64,000 nt of DNA, from the NCBI RefSeq assembly GCF_001183545.1, contig NZ_KQ236688.1:3298395-3362394 (forward strand), written 5' to 3'. The position numbers and the translations under genes were made by a program. Below the pieces are notes generated by a model. That model saw only the letters and a program-made list of their open reading frames with translations. It made no database searches and had not been told where the DNA came from. Origin of the DNA: Cellvibrio sp. pealriver. Lineage in GTDB: Bacteria > Pseudomonadota > Gammaproteobacteria > Pseudomonadales > Cellvibrionaceae. Positions 27,260-36,529 of this stretch are shown in pieces (the stretch's first letter is position 1; every line of letters starts with the position of its first letter).

Positions 27260-29374
27260 CTAGTTTTTACTGCGATTCACGCGAATCACAAAACTCAGGT
27301 TGCGGATGCGACGCATGATATTGGCAAGGTGAATGCGGTTGTGTACACCGACGCAGAGATGAATCACGCTGTTGTGGGCATCGCGCTCGTGCACGTTGAT
27401 GTGCTCGATGCTCGCACCCTGCTCGGTAATGCGCGTGGCGAGGGTGGCGATAATGCCGCGGTCGCTTTCCACTTCAACCCGCACATCCACTAAAAACTCG
27501 CCGCTGACAGTCGCCGCCCAGTTTACCTGGCTGATTTTGTCAGGGTAGCTGCGGATTTCAGCGATATTGCGGCATGTATCCTGATGGATCACCAACCCTT
27601 TACCGGAACTGACGTGACCGATAATCGGATCGCCCGGAATCGGGCGACAGCAGCGGGCAAAGCTGATCATCATGCCTTCAGCAGAATCGATGGTAATCGC
27701 CGAATTCATCGCACCAGCGCGGGCTTTTACCTCGGCATCCGGCTGCAGCAGCTTGATGACCGAATAAACCACCTTGTTACCCAAACCGATTTCCTCGTAC
27801 AGCTTCTCCATGGAATCCACTTGGGTGCCGTAGAGAATCTTGTGCTGCTGTTCATCGCTCAGGTGATCCAGATCCATGTGAATCTCACCCAAGGCGCGGT
27901 TGAGCATGCGCTTGCCCAACGCCACTGATTGGTGATGGCGCTGATGCTTGAGGTAATGGCGGATGGCCGAACGCGCCTTTGCCGATACCGCAAAATTCAA
28001 CCAGTTAGGATTAGGCTGTGCACCCTGCGCGGTGATGATCGCCACCTTTTGGCCACTCAACAAGGGTTGCGACAGCGGAGCCATGCGCTCATTAATACGG
28101 CACGCCACGCAGGTATTACCAATGTCGGTATGCACGGCGTAGGCAAAATCCACCGGTGTTGCACCAGTCGGTAACTCCACAATTTTGCCTTTGGGGGTGA
28201 ATACGTAGACTTCATCGGGGAAGAGGTCAATCTTCACGTTCTCGATGAATTCGAGGGAGTTACCCGCATTTTTTTGCATTTCCAACAAGCCTTGCACCCA
28301 TTGGCGCGCACGGCTATGGCTTGCGTTGACCGGCTCGTCGCTGTTGGACTTGTAGAGGAAGTGGGCGGCGATCCCGCTATTGGCCATCTCATCCATTTCT
28401 TTGGTGCGGATCTGCACCTCAATCGGCACCCCGTGCATGCCGACCAATACAGTATGCAACGACTGGTAACCGTTAGCTTTGGGGATGGCGATGTAGTCTT
28501 TGAATTCGCTCGTCACCGGCTTGTACAGGTTGTGCACCACACCGAGCACGCGATAACAGGTGTCTACCGAATCGACAATAATGCGGAATGCATAGACATC
28601 CATAATTTCTTTGAAGAACTTTTTCTTCTGGCGCATCTTTTCATAGATGCTGAATAAGTGCTTCTCGCGGCCGATCACAATCGCGGTGATATTGTCTTTC
28701 TGCAGGCGCTTTTCAAACGAAGTCTGGATCTGCTCAACCAATTCCTTGCGGTTACCACGCGCAGTTTTGAGTGCGGCTTGCAAGCGCGTCGCGCGCAGTG
28801 GATACATGCAGTAGAAGCTGCGGTCTTCCAGCTCCAAACGCACCTCATTCATCCCCAAGCGATGGGCAATAGGCGCGTAAATCTCCAGCGTTTCTTTGGC
28901 GATGCGGCGCTTTTTATCGGGTGGCATCGCACCCAGGGTACGCATGTTGTGCAGGCGGTCGGCAAGTTTAACCAGAATTACGCGCAGGTCATTGGCCATC
29001 GCCAAGGCCATTTTCTGGAAGTTTTCCGCCTGTTTTTCCGCGTGGGATTCAAACTCAATCTGGGTGAGTTTGCTCACGCCATCAACCAAATCCGCCACTG
29101 AATCGCCAAATTGGCCGGCAATCGCTTTTTTGCTGATGCCGGTATCTTCAATCACATCATGCAGCATGGCGGCCATCAGGCTTTGATGGTCCATATGCAT
29201 GGTGGCGAGGATGTCGGCTACGGCAAGAGGATGGGTGATGTAGGCTTCGCCGCTGCGACGTTTTTGACCGTCGTGGGCTTGTTCGGCGTAGAAGTAGGCG
29301 CGCTTCACCAAATTGATTTGGGAAGGTTCGAGATAAGACGAAAGCCGATGGCTAAGGGCCTCGATGGTTTGCAC
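27260..29374 (-). CDS. spoT: bifunctional (p)ppGpp synthetase/hydrolase
   Basis: A 704-residue RelA/SpoT homologue controlling the stringent-response alarmone. Domains in order: HD hydrolase ([22 protein letters not shown]), synthetase ([34 protein letters not shown]), TGS ([31 protein letters not shown]), a zinc-finger/helical region, and C-terminal ACT. The HD motif is intact, so hydrolysis should be active. The chosen start is GTG ending at 29374 with GGAG 6 nt upstream, giving [11 protein letters not shown] as in relatives and a length near the E. coli protein (702); the frame is open further upstream without support. Confidence 0.97.
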   Translation of the reverse strand: MQTIEALSHRLSSYLEPSQINLVKRAYFYAEQAHDGQKRRSGEAYITHPLAVADILATMHMDHQSLMAAMLHDVIEDTGISKKAIAGQFGDSVADLVDGVSKLTQIEFESHAEKQAENFQKMALAMANDLRVILVKLADRLHNMRTLGAMPPDKKRRIAKETLEIYAPIAHRLGMNEVRLELEDRSFYCMYPLRATRLQAALKTARGNRKELVEQIQTSFEKRLQKDNITAIVIGREKHLFSIYEKMRQKKKFFKEIMDVYAFRIIVDSVDTCYRVLGVVHNLYKPVTSEFKDYIAIPKANGYQSLHTVLVGMHGVPIEVQIRTKEMDEMANSGIAAHFLYKSNSDEPVNASHSRARQWVQGLLEMQKNAGNSLEFIENVKIDLFPDEVYVFTPKGKIVELPTGATPVDFAYAVHTDIGNTCVACRINERMAPLSQPLLSGQKVAIITAQGAQPNPNWLNFAVSAKARSAIRHYLKHQRHHQSVALGKRMLNRALGEIHMDLDHLSDEQQHKILYGTQVDSMEKLYEEIGLGNKVVYSVIKLLQPDAEVKARAGAMNSAITIDSAEGMMISFARCCRPIPGDPIIGHVSSGKGLVIHQDTCRNIAEIRSYPDKISQVNWAATVSGEFLVDVRVEVESDRGIIATLATRITEQGASIEHINVHERDAHNSVIHLCVGVHNRIHLANIMRRIRNLSFVIRVNRSKN

Positions 29375-29471
29375 GCCTTTCTCCGGAATTTTTGGCCGGG
29401 GTTTGGTCCGGCCAGTCCAACAGCACAACTGCCATACATCTATTCATAAGATGGAGGCAGTTGTTGGAAAT

Positions 29472-29723
29472 TTAAATCTCGTTGTCGTACACGCGCTCAG
29501 GCTTGGGTTGTGGCAGGGTATCTTTTTCCAACAGGATGCTGGCGTCGATAAAACCTTCTTCAATTTCGCGCAGGGCGATTACAGTCGGCTTGTCATTTTC
29601 TGGCGCAACGTGTGGATCTTTACCACCAATCGCCAATTGACGCGCGCGCTTGCTGCCAACCATCACCAACTCAAAACGGTTATCAACGTGATCCAAACAA
29701 TCTTCAACGGTAATACGTGCCAT
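29472..29723 (-). CDS. rpoZ: RNA polymerase omega subunit
   Basis: An 83-residue omega subunit that helps assemble beta-prime into RNA polymerase. [20 protein letters not shown] and GSKRARQL are diagnostic; the acidic tail is typical. The start is the ATG ending at 29723; upstream in-frame codons are not part of the family. It lies between gmk and spoT on the same strand. Confidence 0.98.
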   Translation of the reverse strand: MARITVEDCLDHVDNRFELVMVGSKRARQLAIGGKDPHVAPENDKPTVIALREIEEGFIDASILLEKDTLPQPKPERVYDNEI

Positions 29724-29834
29724 AACTTTGTGTGCTCTATAAAAACAAACGCGAGGGTAAACGCAGCTGTGCTGCAATCCGGTCGGCTATTATGCGTCAG
29801 CGGGCGTCACTCTGCCAACCGCGCATGGACAAAT

Positions 29835-30488
<654 letters not shown>

Positions 30489-30604
30489 TTATGGCACAGC
30501 ACGCCCCTCTCGCACATTGGATTGCAATAACCCCTGTTTCACTAACCATACATCCTGCTCTGTGCCATAGTAGCGCTATTGTCCACCTGCCTGCGAGTCA
30601 GCCA

Positions 30605-30826
30605 ATGTTGCGTCAACTTCTCTCAATTACCCAAACTGCCGAACGTTTGCGTGTGCGCCCTGAATATGTGCGCCAGTTAGTTGCTAAAAAACGCCTGGAT
30701 TTTATTCACGGCGAACAACTGGATGCAGCACAGGTTGAACGCCTTGCGCAGCTTATGGAAAAACTGCGCAGTAACGGCATAGCGACACTGGTGGAAATTA
30801 CCGCGCAAGAACATCAGGAGGAATAA
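30605..30826 (+). CDS. small helix-turn-helix protein, excisionase/MerR-like
   Basis: A 73-residue protein. LLSITQTAERLRVRPEYVRQLVAKKRLDFIHG looks like the winged HTH of excisionase/MerR-type proteins, in which the strand after the recognition helix forms the wing. A helical stretch (LAQLMEKLRSNGIATLVE) follows. I cannot assign a target. The ATG at 30605 is chosen because it starts the recognisable domain; the frame is open to 30476 but that part is low in similarity to any protein pattern. It is divergent from gmk and 111 bp before a membrane protein gene. Confidence 0.55.
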   Translation: MLRQLLSITQTAERLRVRPEYVRQLVAKKRLDFIHGEQLDAAQVERLAQLMEKLRSNGIATLVEITAQEHQEE

Positions 30827-30937
30827 TCCGAACCGTGAAAGGTTTACGTCCTGTTGCAAAAAATGGCACCATTACAAAAATATGACAATTATTTTAATGA
30901 TTCCATTTTTTGGCATACACGATTTACAGGTAAGGAC

Positions 30938-31453
30938 ATGTCACTACACGCAGGACTCGAACAGCGCATTACCCAAACATTCATTATTGCGATTGTGATT
31001 GCACTCATCTGGATGTTTACACTTATCAATCAACCTGCAGCAGAAATTCACCGCGTTAATTTTGGCAATCAGGCGCAACTTGTCAGTGTCATTCCCGCTC
31101 CCGAAAATATTATGCGCGGGCGCAATGTTGAATTTGTCGTGAGCTGGTGGCTGCTGGAGCCACTACCCGCAGGTCATACTATTTCTTATCGATTGCGCAA
31201 CCGGCAACAGGATCTTGCGCTTCTGGATACCACCAGCATACAAACCAGTGGGCAGCCTTATGCATCTATCTCTACTGGTGGTATGGTTTTTAATGACCGG
31301 ATTTCACTCCCAACGCCCGCTGACGCAACACCTGGCATTTACGAAGTCGTTGCCTATTTATATCCCTTTGAAAATTACGCACTACACACCGATCAAGGTT
31401 CACCTATTTTTTTATCGCAGCGAACACTGTTCACCGTGAATATCACGCACTGA
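30938..31453 (+). CDS. single-span membrane protein, partner of LTA-synthase-like enzyme
   Basis: A 171-residue protein I do not recognise. One transmembrane helix (TFIIAIVIALIWMFTLI, about residues 15-31) leads into a periplasmic domain of about 130 residues rich in beta-strand patterns (VEFVVSWWLLEPLPAGHTISYRL, TPGIYEVVAYLYPFEN), similar in texture to an Ig-like sandwich. The start at 30938 follows AGGTAAGGA. The stop is 13 bp before the LTA-synthase-like gene, so the two are almost surely co-transcribed. It may position or regulate that enzyme; this is inference. Confidence 0.65.
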   Translation: MSLHAGLEQRITQTFIIAIVIALIWMFTLINQPAAEIHRVNFGNQAQLVSVIPAPENIMRGRNVEFVVSWWLLEPLPAGHTISYRLRNRQQDLALLDTTSIQTSGQPYASISTGGMVFNDRISLPTPADATPGIYEVVAYLYPFENYALHTDQGSPIFLSQRTLFTVNITH

Positions 31454-31466
31454 ATCACAAGCGCTT

Positions 31467-34229
31467 ATGAAACGATTTTTAACACCGCCACAGAGTTGGT
31501 CTGGCTGCTTACTTTTTTTATTGGTTTGCACCCATTTGATTTACCACTGGACAACCGCAGGCATTCAATGGATTAACTACAGCCTGTGGATAGCAACACA
31601 TCTAGGCAATCTGCTGATCGCAATACTGATCGGAACGCATCTACAACAACAGCTTAACCCGCAACGAAGCAACGCATTATTACTGCAAATACTGATCATT
31701 TATCTCTTACTTCAACTAATTAACTATCCACTTCAAAACCCGATTCTTGACCATGCGCAGGCATTTTTCTGGTTGGAACCACAAGGCGCAGGGCTATTCG
31801 CTGGTGCTGCATTAATGTCACTAAGTGGAATTATTATTTTCCACCATTTCCAGTTAAAAAGCCTAATGCACTGGCGATCCTTATTGTTGCCTGTATTTTT
31901 GCTGGTATTGATGATTGCGTTAGCTACTCGCCATAATTCTTTTTATCTTGTCGGTCTTTCTATTACTATAACTGCCGGATATTTTCTCCTCGATAAAAAA
32001 ATACCATGGCATTCATTTATTTCCGGCGTATTCAGTACACCCACATCCTGGTTTTATATCAGTTTGATTTTTACATCCATAATCATCCACTGGTCTCCGC
32101 CTTTTTTTGCAGACACCCGTCTTTTAGTAAAGTATTTGTTTTGCATCTTGATAGGCGCTTTGATCGTATTGCTGTCAGCAACGCATTCGGCTACCACATT
32201 GTGGGCCTGGATAAGCGGATGGCTTGATTGGATTAGCGGCACACAAAACCAAAACAATAATGCACATGAAATTGCTTCCCTCAACTCTGCTTTAGGCGAT
32301 GCTCCCCTGTGGAAGCGTTTGAACCAATCACGGAGCATTAGCACTCTGCTTGCTCTATCACTTGCCGCATTGCGTATCCTGCTCATCACAACGCTGACTT
32401 TTTTGATTATTGAATTACCGCTCCGGTATTGGTCGATTCAAGCCGCTTTGTATTGGGTACATGATTCAATTTTTTTCGCCGCAATAGCTTATGGCGCTAT
32501 CTTTTTAATTTATTGTAGCTTGCGCACTTTTTTAAGTTGGCACGCAGCAACAATCATGTTGTTTATTTTGGCAGGACTTTTTTCGGTCACCAGCGAAATA
32601 AAAACGCGATACCTTGGCGTTCCTCTGGTGCCCAGCGATTTAAACCTGATTAATCAAGCCCTGGATTCATTAGTCTTTATTGTCGGAACAGCAAAAGCGT
32701 TTTTGATATTTTCTGCACTTTTTATCCTGCTGTCTGTATTTTCTTTAGGTGTCTGGCGCTTCGCAAAACGACTTGCCAACAGAAATCCATGGATTGGTAT
32801 GCGCGGGGCACTTTCTTTGTTGGCTATTTTTTGGTTATTACAACCAGGAAATTGGTCTCTGGATGAAAAAGTCCCCAATGCATGGGAAAGTGGTGACAGT
32901 GCAGGCCTGTATAAAAAAATTGGTTTTGTTACCGGATTTTTATTCCGCTATCAGCAGTTTTACATACGTCCACCACAAGGCTTTTCCAAACAATCCATTA
33001 CAGCCCTGGCAACACAAATAAATATCGACCTGCAAGATATTCACGTACAACCTCAGCAGATTACACATCAACCCCGGCCTCATATTATTGCGATTCAATC
33101 AGAAGCATTTTGGGATCCAGGCTTATTGCACAGCGAGTTATTTCCTCATGGATCGCCCGGAAATTTATCGACCATTTGTAAACACTACACTGGATATTGC
33201 CAAACAGGCTATGTGGAAGTTCCGGTCTTTGGTGGCAGTACTGCGAATAGTGAGTTTGAATTTCTCACCGGTTTATCCATGAGATTGTTACCGCACGCGA
33301 CAGTACCGTTTGTTCATTACGTTCAGAAACCGATTCCCAGTATTGGCTGGCGATTACAGCAAGCCAATTACCACACGCTGGGGATTCATCCCAATGGCGG
33401 TTGGTTTTGGAACCGTGATAAAGCCTACCCATCACTTGGTTTCCAGGAATTTTTGGATATCAGCGCCTTCGATGATGCAGAAAAAAATCAACTGTATGTA
33501 ACAGATCGCGCCATAAACAATGTGGTTTATGATCGGATTGAGCAGGCACAACAACCGCAATTTATTTTTGCCGTCACTATGGCCAACCACGCGCCGTTTA
33601 CTGACCAGCGTTATTCGTCGTTGCGCGATGTCGCGATTGATTGGGAACAGTTGCCAATGCTAACGGAAGAAGAGCAACAGGCTATCAAAACCTACTCTAT
33701 CGGTGTGCGCGAATCACGTCTGGCACTGGAAGAACTCATCCATACTTATAGCGAAGAAAATGCGCCGCCAGTCATTATTGTGTTTTACGGTGATCACTTG
33801 CCTATTCTTGGAGAAAATTATTCTATCTATCACAAGGCGGGTTTTAAAACAGAAACTATGCACGATCAATTTCAGGAGTTTTTTTCAACTCCTTATCTTG
33901 TATGGAGCAACCAACCTCTGTCCACGCCACTGGCCAGCTCAATGACAGTTTCATTATTGGGTCAAGAAGTCATAACTCTGGCAGGATTGAACCCAAGCGG
34001 TTTGCAACAAGTGGTTAGCCAGTTACAAGACTCGCGCTTTTTACGCAGACCAACGCGCGCACAGGTTTTATCAAATGAACAACAGGTGCCTTTGACCGAA
34101 CAACAAAAAATAGCGCGACAGCTCTACAAACACGCTAATTTCGATGCACTGTTCGATCAGTCCACGCCGGCATTTTTTGGTTTGATGCCACCTGCCACCA
34201 TAAAGCCGGTGGCAGATGCGAATCCATAA
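31467..34229 (+). CDS. LTA synthase-like phosphoglycerol transferase/sulfatase-fold membrane enzyme
   Basis: A 920-residue inner-membrane protein. The first 500 residues contain about 12 hydrophobic segments. The C-terminal half is the alkaline-phosphatase/sulfatase fold of the LtaS/OpgB (MdoB) family. The predicted metal-site residues are E546 (IAIQSEAFWD), the nucleophile T592 (GGSTANSEFEFLTG) and D776-H777 (VFYGDHLPIL), with spacing like S. aureus LtaS. HPNGGWFWNRDKAYPSLGF and MANHAPFTD are also family segments. Gram-negative members transfer phosphoglycerol or phosphoethanolamine to periplasmic glucans or lipids; the acceptor here is unknown. The extra helices make it longer than LtaS (about 650). 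It is co-transcribed with the small membrane protein upstream. Confidence 0.9.
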   Translation: MKRFLTPPQSWSGCLLFLLVCTHLIYHWTTAGIQWINYSLWIATHLGNLLIAILIGTHLQQQLNPQRSNALLLQILIIYLLLQLINYPLQNPILDHAQAFFWLEPQGAGLFAGAALMSLSGIIIFHHFQLKSLMHWRSLLLPVFLLVLMIALATRHNSFYLVGLSITITAGYFLLDKKIPWHSFISGVFSTPTSWFYISLIFTSIIIHWSPPFFADTRLLVKYLFCILIGALIVLLSATHSATTLWAWISGWLDWISGTQNQNNNAHEIASLNSALGDAPLWKRLNQSRSISTLLALSLAALRILLITTLTFLIIELPLRYWSIQAALYWVHDSIFFAAIAYGAIFLIYCSLRTFLSWHAATIMLFILAGLFSVTSEIKTRYLGVPLVPSDLNLINQALDSLVFIVGTAKAFLIFSALFILLSVFSLGVWRFAKRLANRNPWIGMRGALSLLAIFWLLQPGNWSLDEKVPNAWESGDSAGLYKKIGFVTGFLFRYQQFYIRPPQGFSKQSITALATQINIDLQDIHVQPQQITHQPRPHIIAIQSEAFWDPGLLHSELFPHGSPGNLSTICKHYTGYCQTGYVEVPVFGGSTANSEFEFLTGLSMRLLPHATVPFVHYVQKPIPSIGWRLQQANYHTLGIHPNGGWFWNRDKAYPSLGFQEFLDISAFDDAEKNQLYVTDRAINNVVYDRIEQAQQPQFIFAVTMANHAPFTDQRYSSLRDVAIDWEQLPMLTEEEQQAIKTYSIGVRESRLALEELIHTYSEENAPPVIIVFYGDHLPILGENYSIYHKAGFKTETMHDQFQEFFSTPYLVWSNQPLSTPLASSMTVSLLGQEVITLAGLNPSGLQQVVSQLQDSRFLRRPTRAQVLSNEQQVPLTEQQKIARQLYKHANFDALFDQSTPAFFGLMPPATIKPVADANP

Positions 34230-34266
34230 GTGCAGAACAGATTTTTGATGAAGGTTTATCCGAGGG

Positions 34267-35427
34267 CTACTTGGATAATGAATCTCTTACCTCGTAATAG
34301 GTCTGCTCGGATATTTTCTGGTAGGCAGCCGAATCACGCATAAAATGCTTATAGGATTCATAAACCTTTTTAAATTGCGGATCTTTCGCGGCTTGCTGTT
34401 CATACACCTGCTGCGAAATTTCATAAAAGCGCTTTAACACTTCATCTGGCAATTTGCGAATTTGCACACCTTGTTTATCAACCAATTCTTTTAGCGCGCG
34501 GCTATTGTGTGCGGTGTAACTGTCAAACATATCCTGACTCATCGCACGCGCGGCATAAGTCACAATAGCTTGCAAATCTTTAGGTAAACTCTCAAACGCG
34601 GTTTTGTTGATGATCAACTCCATTGACGGCCCCGGCTCGTGCCAACCCGGGTAATAGTAATATTTAGCGATCTGCTGAAAACCAAACGCCAAATCATTTT
34701 CCGGCCCGACCCATTCAGCGGCATCGATCACACCGGTTTGCAGCGCTGTATAAAGTTCACCGCCGGGAATATTGACTGAAGTGCCGCCAGCAAGATTAAA
34801 CACCTCGCCCGCCAAACCGGGGATGCGCATTTTTAATCCGCGTAAATCGTTCACTGAATTTATTTCGCGGTTAAACCACCCCGCCATTTGCACACCGGTA
34901 TTACCCGCCGGAAAGGGAATCAAATTAAACGGTGCATAAATTTCTCGCCACAATTCCAAACCGCCGCCGTGATTAATCCAGCCATACAATTCCTGCGCGT
35001 TCATACCAAACGGCACAGAGGTAAAAAACTGCGCCGCTGGTACCTTGCCACGCCAAAAATAACTACCTGAGTGCCCCATCTCCACACTGCCTGCAGACAC
35101 AGCATCAAACACCCCCATCGCAGGCACCAATTCATTTGCGCCGTACACATGGATTTGTAAACGCCCGCCCGACATTTCATTAATTACACGCGCAACATTC
35201 TCCGCGCCCACGCCAAGGCCAGGCGTATTTTTCGGCCAGGAAGTCACCATTTTCCAGTGATAGGTTTGTGTAGAAACGGCTGACGAATGTTGCTCACTCG
35301 CCACGGTTTGTATCGCCGCTTTTTTTGGTTTGGATTTCTCCAACACCAAGGCCGCAAATGTCGCCGCAAACGCCGCGATCAACACAACGATAACCAGCGG
35401 GTACCAATTAATAGATTTATTGTTCAT
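34267..35427 (-). CDS. TRAP transporter substrate-binding protein (DctP type, TakP/mannitol-chloroaromatic subgroup)
   Basis: A 386-residue periplasmic protein with an N-terminal anchor or uncleaved signal (YPLVIVVLIAAFAATFAALVL). The binding fold starts at TYHWKMVTSWPKNTPGLG, with AENVARVINEMSGGRLQIHVYG, then MRIPGLAGEVFNLAGGT and GVIDAAEWVGPENDLAFGF. These fit the TakP branch (2-oxoacids; 'mannitol/chloroaromatic'), whose members bind carboxylates with an Arg. No membrane subunits are adjacent. The likely ones are at 52342-54260. It lies 4 bp after the HEPN gene on the same strand, possibly in the same transcript. Confidence 0.92.
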   Translation of the reverse strand: MNNKSINWYPLVIVVLIAAFAATFAALVLEKSKPKKAAIQTVASEQHSSAVSTQTYHWKMVTSWPKNTPGLGVGAENVARVINEMSGGRLQIHVYGANELVPAMGVFDAVSAGSVEMGHSGSYFWRGKVPAAQFFTSVPFGMNAQELYGWINHGGGLELWREIYAPFNLIPFPAGNTGVQMAGWFNREINSVNDLRGLKMRIPGLAGEVFNLAGGTSVNIPGGELYTALQTGVIDAAEWVGPENDLAFGFQQIAKYYYYPGWHEPGPSMELIINKTAFESLPKDLQAIVTYAARAMSQDMFDSYTAHNSRALKELVDKQGVQIRKLPDEVLKRFYEISQQVYEQQAAKDPQFKKVYESYKHFMRDSAAYQKISEQTYYEVRDSLSK

Positions 35428-35431
35428 AGTG

Positions 35432-35863
35432 TTATTTTTCGTTTAGCAAAGAGGTTTTTGTTTCTATTATTTTCCACAATGCTTCAGCTTGAATAATGCA
35501 TTCATTCACTGCAGCATCCGTTACCAAATCACCGGAATAATCCGCAACATTTCGCTGCTTACGCAAAGCGTCCAAAATAATTATCTGAGTGTGAGAGATG
35601 TTCAGCGTCTTTGGTAAAGTCTGGATCATGGTTTGATGATGGCCCGGTTTACTGGTCAAGGTGCGATAACCTCGGCTTTGAAGAGCCGCATTGGCAATTT
35701 GCATTATTGATTTATAAGCCACATCGAACCGGTTTTCATTACTCAGTTGGATCAACTTTGCATCCTGCAAATTACGTTGTGCTGCTTCCAGCAACCGACG
35801 AATTGTTAACGGGTCTGGTGCTATTACTTCCAGGCTCATCCCTACCAAATTGTCCAATGTCAT
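35432..35863 (-). CDS. HEPN-domain protein, putative toxin of a nucleotidyltransferase pair
   Basis: A 143-residue helical protein. RFDVAYKSIMQIANAALQSRGYR, GHHQTMIQTL and ILDALRKQRNVADYSGD follow the HEPN pattern. The conserved Arg-Asn is R104-N105 and is followed by D108-Y109 rather than the His of the common R-x4-6-H RNase motif; RNxxDY variants are frequent in HEPN proteins of unclear activity. Its start overlaps the stop of the upstream nucleotidyltransferase by 4 bp (ATGA), so they are coupled. By analogy with MntA-HepT it may be an RNase toxin, or a non-catalytic partner because of the missing His. Confidence 0.8.
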   Translation of the reverse strand: MTLDNLVGMSLEVIAPDPLTIRRLLEAAQRNLQDAKLIQLSNENRFDVAYKSIMQIANAALQSRGYRTLTSKPGHHQTMIQTLPKTLNISHTQIIILDALRKQRNVADYSGDLVTDAAVNECIIQAEALWKIIETKTSLLNEK

Positions 35864-36453
35864 GCATGTCTCCTGACTAGATTCCTTGTTCCAATAATTT
35901 CAATAACCGGTTTTTCAAACAACTCCCGAATGAACACCGAATTCTCACTGAGTGCCTTACTCCACTCATCGGGAGAATAAAGCTTGGGATTTATTTCCCG
36001 CCCTAATAAGGACTGGCAGGGGTAGATTGCACTGACCAGTTCACTAAAACCCAGACTTCCAACCACCAGTAAATCAATATCGCTGTGCAGCCCCGCCTTA
36101 CCACTGGCAACAGAACCAAATACCCAAGCCAGCTCAATCTGCCCCGCTAAAGGCAACAAAGCCTGCGCCAGCACATCCGCCAGCCCAGAGGTTTTGCGCA
36201 CTATACTGGCCAGCTCTTCAAATACCAACGACTGCCGGTTAGCCCGGTAGCTGACCTGATTTCCTTGGGTCATCTTTTCCAGAATCCCTACCTCTGCCAA
36301 ACGGCTCAGCTCCTTATGCAAGGTGCCCGGCTGGGTTTGTGTAAGACGCGCTATCTCGCGCACATGGTAAGCCTGCTCAGGCTGCATCAACAGCAACCCC
36401 AACACACGGCGGCGATAGTCACTAAAAAGAAGTTCGGCAATAGGGGAGGCCAT
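35860..36453 (-). CDS. winged-HTH nucleotidyltransferase (MNT-type), putative antitoxin and regulator
   Basis: A 197-residue fusion. Residues 1-75 form a winged helix (RRRVLGLLLMQPEQAYHVREIA, then LHKELSRLAEVGILEKM), and residues 105-135 carry the minimal nucleotidyltransferase motif GS-x10-DxD (G113-S114, D125 and D127). MNT proteins transfer AMP to HEPN partners and neutralise them; the added DNA-binding domain suggests it also represses its own operon. Two identical palindromes lie 23 bp upstream of its start (36476-36515). It is followed by the HEPN gene with a 4-bp overlap. Family calls are confident; the toxin-antitoxin role is inference. Confidence 0.85.
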   Translation of the reverse strand: MASPIAELLFSDYRRRVLGLLLMQPEQAYHVREIARLTQTQPGTLHKELSRLAEVGILEKMTQGNQVSYRANRQSLVFEELASIVRKTSGLADVLAQALLPLAGQIELAWVFGSVASGKAGLHSDIDLLVVGSLGFSELVSAIYPCQSLLGREINPKLYSPDEWSKALSENSVFIRELFEKPVIEIIGTRNLVRRHA

Positions 36454-36475
36454 ATAAGCGCCCTCAAGACTCAGG

Positions 36476-36515
36476 TGTAGCCTATTTTGCTACATTTGTA
36501 GCTTTTTTGGCTACA
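36476..36515 (-). promoter_or_regulatory. tandem TGTAGC-N7-GCTACA palindromes, probable operator of the MNT/HEPN operon
   Basis: Copy 1 is 36476-36494 and copy 2 is 36497-36515. Each has identical 6-bp arms (TGTAGC, GCTACA) and a 7-bp AT-rich spacer. The period is 21 bp, two helical turns, so both would face the same side of the DNA. They lie between the uvrD stop side (36530) and the start of the wHTH protein (36453), a natural autoregulation site. Confidence 0.75.
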
Positions 36516-36529
36516 CCCAAGCTTCTGGA

